Shown here piece after piece: positions 15,656 to 19,088 of a stretch of DNA of 19,088 nucleotides. The DNA lies in the NCBI GenBank assembly GCA_038043025.1, contig JBBTCW010000011.1, forward strand, positions 1 through 19,088, written 5' to 3'. Position 1 is the stretch's first letter. Every line of letters starts with the position of its first letter. The position numbers and the translations under genes were made by a program. The notes under the pieces were generated by a model. That model was not told where the DNA came from and made no database searches. It saw nothing but the letters and a program-made list of their open reading frames with translations. The DNA is from O2-02-FULL-42-9 sp038043025. Lineage in GTDB: Bacteria; Pseudomonadota; Gammaproteobacteria; UBA12402.

Positions 15656-16299
15656 AAGCGATGATATTGGCCGCTGGCCTTGGCACACGTATGAAAAAAA
15701 TCGGTGAAGAAACACCAAAAGCTTTGCTGCTCATCAACAATCGCCCCTTGATCGTCTATCATTTAGAAAACTTAGCCAAAGCGGGATATAAAGAAGTGGT
15801 CATTAATGTTTGTGCACATGCCGATAAAATTAAAAAAACATTAAAAGAGGGTAGAGAATTTGGTGTGCATATTCACTATTCCACCGAAACCAAACCACTC
15901 GGCACGGGCGGCGGCATTGTAAAAGCATTACCTTTATTGGGAAATCAACATTTTTTAGTTATCAGCGCAGACATTTGGACTGATTATCCCTTAAACCAGT
16001 TACCCGCTTACTTGCCAAACCCTGCACATTTAGTGTTGGTGGATAATCCGCCCGATCATAAACAAGGTGATTTCGGATTAGAAGACGGCATTGTCATTGC
16101 TTCGAGCGACAAGAAATTAACCTATGGCGGCATCGGTCTATTTCATCCAAAATTATTTAATCAACCGCGATCCAATATTTTTTCAATAATTGATATCCTA
16201 AATCCCGCCATTGCCAAACGACAAGTGACCGGCGAACATTATCAAGGAAAATGGATTAATATTAATACACCGGAGATTTTGAAACAAATAGAATCCTGA
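15652..16299 (+). CDS. murU: MurNAc-1-phosphate uridylyltransferase MurU
   Basis: This nucleotidyltransferase converts MurNAc-1-phosphate and UTP into UDP-MurNAc, bypassing de novo MurA/MurB synthesis; in pseudomonads the route gives intrinsic fosfomycin tolerance. The sugar-nucleotide motif LAAGLGTRM (6-14) with TPKALL, the PLGTGGGI loop (82-89) and the metal-binding Asp in SADIWTDYP (Asp107) are visible. Near the end most relatives read W-x-DVGTPE; here it is WININTPE, so an Asp is replaced by Asn. ATG 15652 gives 215 aa, the usual length, and a four-base ATGA overlap with amgK, indicating coupled translation; an upstream TTG in frame has no support. Confidence 0.93.
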   Translation: MKAMILAAGLGTRMKKIGEETPKALLLINNRPLIVYHLENLAKAGYKEVVINVCAHADKIKKTLKEGREFGVHIHYSTETKPLGTGGGIVKALPLLGNQHFLVISADIWTDYPLNQLPAYLPNPAHLVLVDNPPDHKQGDFGLEDGIVIASSDKKLTYGGIGLFHPKLFNQPRSNIFSIIDILNPAIAKRQVTGEHYQGKWININTPEILKQIES

Positions 16300-16322
16300 T
16301 ATGATTTAACAAAAATTTATCC

Positions 16323-16328
16323 TATAAT
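16323..16328 (+). promoter_or_regulatory. Possible -10 of the FadL-type gene
   Basis: A perfect TATAAT is placed 14 bases before the ATG at 16343, but no good -35 stands 16-18 bp upstream. A start there would leave a leader of about 8 bases and no Shine-Dalgarno, so initiation would be nearly leaderless. Read-through from murU is equally possible. Confidence 0.25.
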
Positions 16329-16342
16329 ACCTTTAATACCTT

Positions 16343-17596
16343 ATGAAAAAAATGATTGTCTTTATAACAGGATGTTTAGTTTTGAGCGGTTACGCTTTCG
16401 CCGGCAGCTTTCAGTTATGGCAACAAAGCGCAAATCAAATCGGCGATGATGGCGCCGGCTCTGCCGCAAGCGCGAACGATGCCACAACGGCCTATTATAA
16501 TCCAGCCGGACTCACGCATATCAAACACCAAGACATGGCGATTTCTTTATTGGGCACCATCACAAATATTAAATTTAAAGGTCAATTAAATACAAGCCCC
16601 GCGATCACCGGATTTAACAATTCGGGCACGGCGCAAGGCGGCGAATCTAATTTTATTCCCACCCTGCTTTATGCCGCACCACTCAATGATCAATGGGCAT
16701 TTGGATTCAGTATCGCCTCGCCTTTCAATAACTATACCAACTACAGCCAAAACAATTTTACGCGATACACTCTGACAGACAATACGATTAAAACGACGGA
16801 TATCAGTCCTTCCTTCGCTTACCGCCCTTTCAATCCGATTTCGATCGGTATCGGCCCAGATGTCGAACGATTTCAAATGGAATATAACCGCGTCGATACC
16901 ACCACATCGACAGCAAATGATTCGCTGGTCACCAATAAATTAGATGATTGGGCCTACGGCTGGAATGCCGGTATTTTATGGGAAATTGCAAATAACACGC
17001 GCATCGGAGCCAGCTATCACGCCAAAATCACACACCATATTGTGGGGAACAGCCGCTTTTCTGGCACCGGCACAAACAGCACACGCGCCAAGTCAGACGT
17101 TTATCTACCCCCCTTAACTGTTGTCAGTGTTTATCATGATTTTAACAGTTATTTTGCCATGATGAGCACCATCAGCTACACACAATGGACAAAATTCGGC
17201 GCACTCACATTAAATAATGTTGCCGGCGTCTCATCCCCCACAACGGTTACCTTACAAGATGAAATGCAAAATGCATGGCGCTTTGTGTTAGGCGCGCATT
17301 ACCAATTCACCCATCAATTTACATTGCGTGGCGCCGTCGGTTATGACAAATCACCCACAAACGACAAAACGCGCGATATTTTTATTCCTGATGCCTCTCA
17401 ATATATTGTTGCCCTCGGCTTGGGCTATGAGATCAACCAAACCTTTAGCCTCGATTTGGGTTACAGCCATGCCTTCGCTTCGCATGCTTCTGTCAATCAC
17501 ACACAAACCTACGGCGCGACTACGATCACCGATATTGGCAATCTCCAGCAAAACACTGACATGATTGGGCTACAATTGAACTGGCTCATGACTTAG
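16343..17596 (+). CDS. FadL/OmpP1-family outer-membrane protein
   Basis: An outer-membrane beta-barrel related to FadL and OmpP1, which pass long-chain fatty acids or other hydrophobic compounds. A signal peptide of 20 residues ends GYAFA before GSFQLWQQSANQIGDDGAGS, the family's plug start. The signature NPAGL is at 53-57. The rest alternates aromatic and polar residues as barrel strands, and the last residues, QLNWLM(T), are typical of a terminal strand. Length 417 aa is normal. The substrate cannot be told from the sequence. It lies 43 bp after murU on the same strand, with no evident ribosome binding site. It would depend on the Bam machinery and probably on SurA, encoded 4 kb away. Confidence 0.92.
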   Translation: MKKMIVFITGCLVLSGYAFAGSFQLWQQSANQIGDDGAGSAASANDATTAYYNPAGLTHIKHQDMAISLLGTITNIKFKGQLNTSPAITGFNNSGTAQGGESNFIPTLLYAAPLNDQWAFGFSIASPFNNYTNYSQNNFTRYTLTDNTIKTTDISPSFAYRPFNPISIGIGPDVERFQMEYNRVDTTTSTANDSLVTNKLDDWAYGWNAGILWEIANNTRIGASYHAKITHHIVGNSRFSGTGTNSTRAKSDVYLPPLTVVSVYHDFNSYFAMMSTISYTQWTKFGALTLNNVAGVSSPTTVTLQDEMQNAWRFVLGAHYQFTHQFTLRGAVGYDKSPTNDKTRDIFIPDASQYIVALGLGYEINQTFSLDLGYSHAFASHASVNHTQTYGATTITDIGNLQQNTDMIGLQLNWLMT

Positions 17597-17628
17597 GGTC
17601 TGTCACAAAATAAGCAACGAAAAATCTC

Positions 17629-17656
17629 TTGAATACAAAGTTTATTTCTATATAAT
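17629..17656 (+). promoter_or_regulatory. Promoter of apt-mtnP
   Basis: TTGAAT (17629-17634) and a perfect TATAAT (17651-17656) are 16 bp apart, predicting a start near 17663 and a leader of about 24 bases. This is the best sigma-70-type promoter in the window. Confidence 0.55.
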
Positions 17657-17668
17657 ACTGTTTTAACT

Positions 17669-17680
17669 ATCCTTAAGGAT
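17669..17680. promoter_or_regulatory. Palindrome in the apt leader containing the Shine-Dalgarno
   Basis: ATCCTTAAGGAT is a perfect 12-bp palindrome. Its right half holds AAGGA (17675-17679), seven bases before ATG 17687. It could be a repressor site or simply a palindromic ribosome binding site. Confidence 0.4.
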
Positions 17681-17686
17681 TTCCCC

Positions 17687-18205
17687 ATGAACCTAAAATC
17701 TCATATTCGTGAGTTTCCTGGTTTTCCTGAGCCTGGTATCTTGTTTAAAGATATTTCGCCGATATTAAAAAACCCTAAAGCCATGAATTATGTGTTGGAT
17801 CAGTTTTATGAGCACTATCAACACGAACGGGTTGATATCATCGCCGGAATGGAATTGCGTGGCTTAATTTTTGCATCCGCATTAGCCTCAAAATTTGACA
17901 AGGGTTTTTTCATGATTCGAAAACAAAATAAATTACCCGGCCCTACCATCAAAAAAGGCTATGATATCGAATACGGTAATGCTGTCATGGAAGTACAAAA
18001 AGATGCGCTCGAGCCCGGACAACATGTATTAGTGGTTGATGATTTATTAGCAACGGGTGGAACCGCACATGCTGCAGCAGAATTAATTACAAAACTCGGG
18101 GGACATGTCACAGGTTTTTCTTTTATCATCGAACTTTTACAACTAAAAGGTCGTGAAAAAATTAGTAATTTTAACATTCAAACATTGGTGGACTATAATG
18201 CTTAA
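17687..18205 (+). CDS. apt: Adenine phosphoribosyltransferase
   Basis: A cytoplasmic enzyme that joins adenine and PRPP to form AMP. The family start IREFPGFPEPGILFKDISPIL and the PRPP-binding motif VLVVDDLLATGGTA (114-127) are clear. RKQNKLPGP (78-86) belongs to the adenine-binding region. Length 172 aa is typical. ATG 17687 follows AAGGA. Its last eight bases overlap the start of mtnP, so the enzyme that makes adenine and the one that uses it are made together. In the usual GxEARGF motif the protein has GMELRGL, a mild divergence. Confidence 0.96.
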   Translation: MNLKSHIREFPGFPEPGILFKDISPILKNPKAMNYVLDQFYEHYQHERVDIIAGMELRGLIFASALASKFDKGFFMIRKQNKLPGPTIKKGYDIEYGNAVMEVQKDALEPGQHVLVVDDLLATGGTAHAAAELITKLGGHVTGFSFIIELLQLKGREKISNFNIQTLVDYNA

Positions 18206-19031
18206 CAAACAATACTTACCGGTCGAAATCGCCATCATGAGCGGTACGGGCCTTGATCAATTAGACAAATTAAACAACGTCGAACAAATCACAATGGACA
18301 CACCGTTTGGCTCGCAATCCGCGCCAATTATTGCATGTGATTATTTTGGCACTCGCGTCGCATTTTTAGCACGTCATGGAAAATACCACGAATTACCACC
18401 GCATACCGTGCCTTATCGCGCAAATCTATGGGCGCTAAAACAGCTCGGTATTAAATATGTTTTATCGCCTTGCGCGGTTGGCAGTTTGCAAGAGCATATC
18501 AAACCCGGTCACATCGTCTTTTGTGATCAGTTAATTGATTTTACCAAATCGCGTCACAATACGTTTTATGACAAAGATCAAGTTTATCATGTATCGTTAG
18601 CCGATCCGTTTTGTCACCATTTACGTCAATTAGCGATTGAAACGGCCAAAACATTAAATTTTGAATTTCATGAAACGGGCACTTATATTTGCATTGAAGG
18701 GCCACGTTTTTCAACACGCGCAGAATCACGTTTTTTCCAAGAATCGATGAAAGCCGACGTCATTGGCATGACCATGGCAACAGAATGCGCGCTCGCACGC
18801 GAATTGGAATTCTGTTATTTAGGTTTTGCCACATCCACCGATTACGATTGTTGGCGCGGCACACCGGTCAGCGCAAAGATGGTAGAAGATTCGATGAAAA
18901 CGAGCATTAAAAACGTGCAACGTTTATTAGAAAAACTAGTGCCGAAAATTCCAAAAAATCAAACACGCACCTGTGCTTGTTCACATGCCTTAGAAAACGC
19001 GTGTCAGACTTTAAATAAAGACGCTAAATAA
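18198..19031 (+). CDS. mtnP: S-methyl-5'-thioadenosine phosphorylase (MTAP family)
   Basis: It splits methylthioadenosine, a by-product of polyamine synthesis, into adenine and methylthioribose-1-phosphate. Visible motifs are MSGTGL (14-19) near the phosphate site, RHGKYHELPPHTVPYRANLWAL (59-80), EGPRFSTRAE (167-176), M-T-M (191-193) in the sugar-binding loop, and STDYDCW (213-219). The two Asp of the last motif match those that recognise the 6-amino group in MTAP, which favours adenine over the methylthioinosine enzyme of pseudomonads. ATG 18198 overlaps apt by eight bases and follows GGTGG. Length 277 aa is typical; the last about 25 residues are Cys-rich (Cys259, 261, 269). A repeat core begins four bases after the stop. 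Confidence 0.93.
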   Translation: MLNKQYLPVEIAIMSGTGLDQLDKLNNVEQITMDTPFGSQSAPIIACDYFGTRVAFLARHGKYHELPPHTVPYRANLWALKQLGIKYVLSPCAVGSLQEHIKPGHIVFCDQLIDFTKSRHNTFYDKDQVYHVSLADPFCHHLRQLAIETAKTLNFEFHETGTYICIEGPRFSTRAESRFFQESMKADVIGMTMATECALARELEFCYLGFATSTDYDCWRGTPVSAKMVEDSMKTSIKNVQRLLEKLVPKIPKNQTRTCACSHALENACQTLNKDAK

Positions 19032-19034
19032 AGA

Positions 19035-19047
19035 CTCAGCTCAGAGG
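19035..19047 (+). repeat. Dispersed repeat core, copy after mtnP
   Basis: CTCAGCTCAGAGG, identical to 10997-11009 and to the reverse complement of 40-52 and 11088-11100. It begins three bases beyond the mtnP stop codon. The downstream flank differs from the two long copies. Confidence 0.75.
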
Positions 19048-19051
19048 GTGA

Positions 19052-19088
19052 GCGCGAACCGACATGCCAGTGGCATGTCGCAGTCGCG
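19052..19088. repeat. Palindrome after mtnP, cut by the window end
   Basis: CGACATGCCA (19060-19069) and TGGCATGTCG (19071-19080) are perfect inverted arms around a single G. After small mismatched bulges, GCGCG (19052-19056) and CGCG (19085-19088) extend the pairing. No T-run is visible before the window ends, so a terminator cannot be confirmed; a repeat-associated hairpin is the alternative. Confidence 0.65.

Noticed and set aside
16343..16378. Possible lipoprotein signal (ITGC) in the FadL-type protein
   Set aside because: The hydrophobic stretch before Cys11 is too short, and a normal signal peptidase I site follows at residue 20, before the FadL plug.
17661..17678. PmrA-box-like sequence before apt (TTTAAC then CTTAAG)
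   Set aside because: The spacing is four rather than five, the first half-site ends in C, and the site lies downstream of the -10, so it does not fit an activator site.
1..19088. tRNA, rRNA, CRISPR array, insertion sequence or prophage genes
   Set aside because: No cloverleaf or rRNA sequence, no regularly spaced repeats and no transposase, integrase or phage structural protein was found in any frame.

Overview
The window looks like chromosomal DNA of an AT-rich gammaproteobacterium. The order argS - SPOR protein - hslV - hslU and the block surA - lptD, divergent from amgK - murU, are both gammaproteobacterial arrangements. Three unrecognised, helix-rich or low-complexity proteins and a promoter pair matching PmrA boxes suggest a host-associated member of Legionellales (Coxiella/Legionella relatives). 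That placement is inference; no rRNA or other marker is present.

Layout. 1-60: a dispersed repeat. 76-5056 (- strand): argS, an FtsN-like SPOR protein, hslV, hslU and a small unknown gene, with short gaps. 5127-5798 (+): family 4 uracil-DNA glycosylase. 5793-8883: an accessory segment with two divergent unknown genes (451 aa, -; 375 aa, +) around a nearly symmetrical regulatory region, then a 110-aa His-rich unknown gene. 8990-10936 (+): KimA/KUP-like APC permease. 10973-11103: a cluster of the dispersed repeat. 11062-14596 (-): lptD-surA, outer-membrane biogenesis. 14660-16299 (+): amgK-murU, peptidoglycan sugar recycling. 16343-17596 (+): FadL/OmpP1-type outer-membrane protein. 17687-19031 (+): apt-mtnP, an adenine salvage pair. 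19035-19088: another repeat copy followed by a palindrome that reaches the window edge.

How the genes fit together. HslVU is a two-part ATP-dependent protease. LptD receives LPS at the outer membrane, and SurA escorts outer-membrane proteins such as LptD and the FadL homologue to it. AmgK and MurU turn recovered MurNAc into UDP-MurNAc. MtnP releases adenine from methylthioadenosine, and Apt converts it to AMP.

The most interesting part is 7184-7334. Two copies of a YTTAAK-N5-YTTAAK element (the PmrA box pattern) lie in inverted orientation, each exactly 10 bp upstream of a -10-like hexamer and each facing one of two divergent unknown genes. PmrA controls Dot/Icm secretion genes and effectors in Legionella and Coxiella, so this is a candidate effector pair. 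One of the two proteins carries a threefold internal repeat. Second in interest is a dispersed repeat with core CTCAGCTCAGAGG that sits at gene 3' ends and has supplied the last codons and the stop codon of surA.
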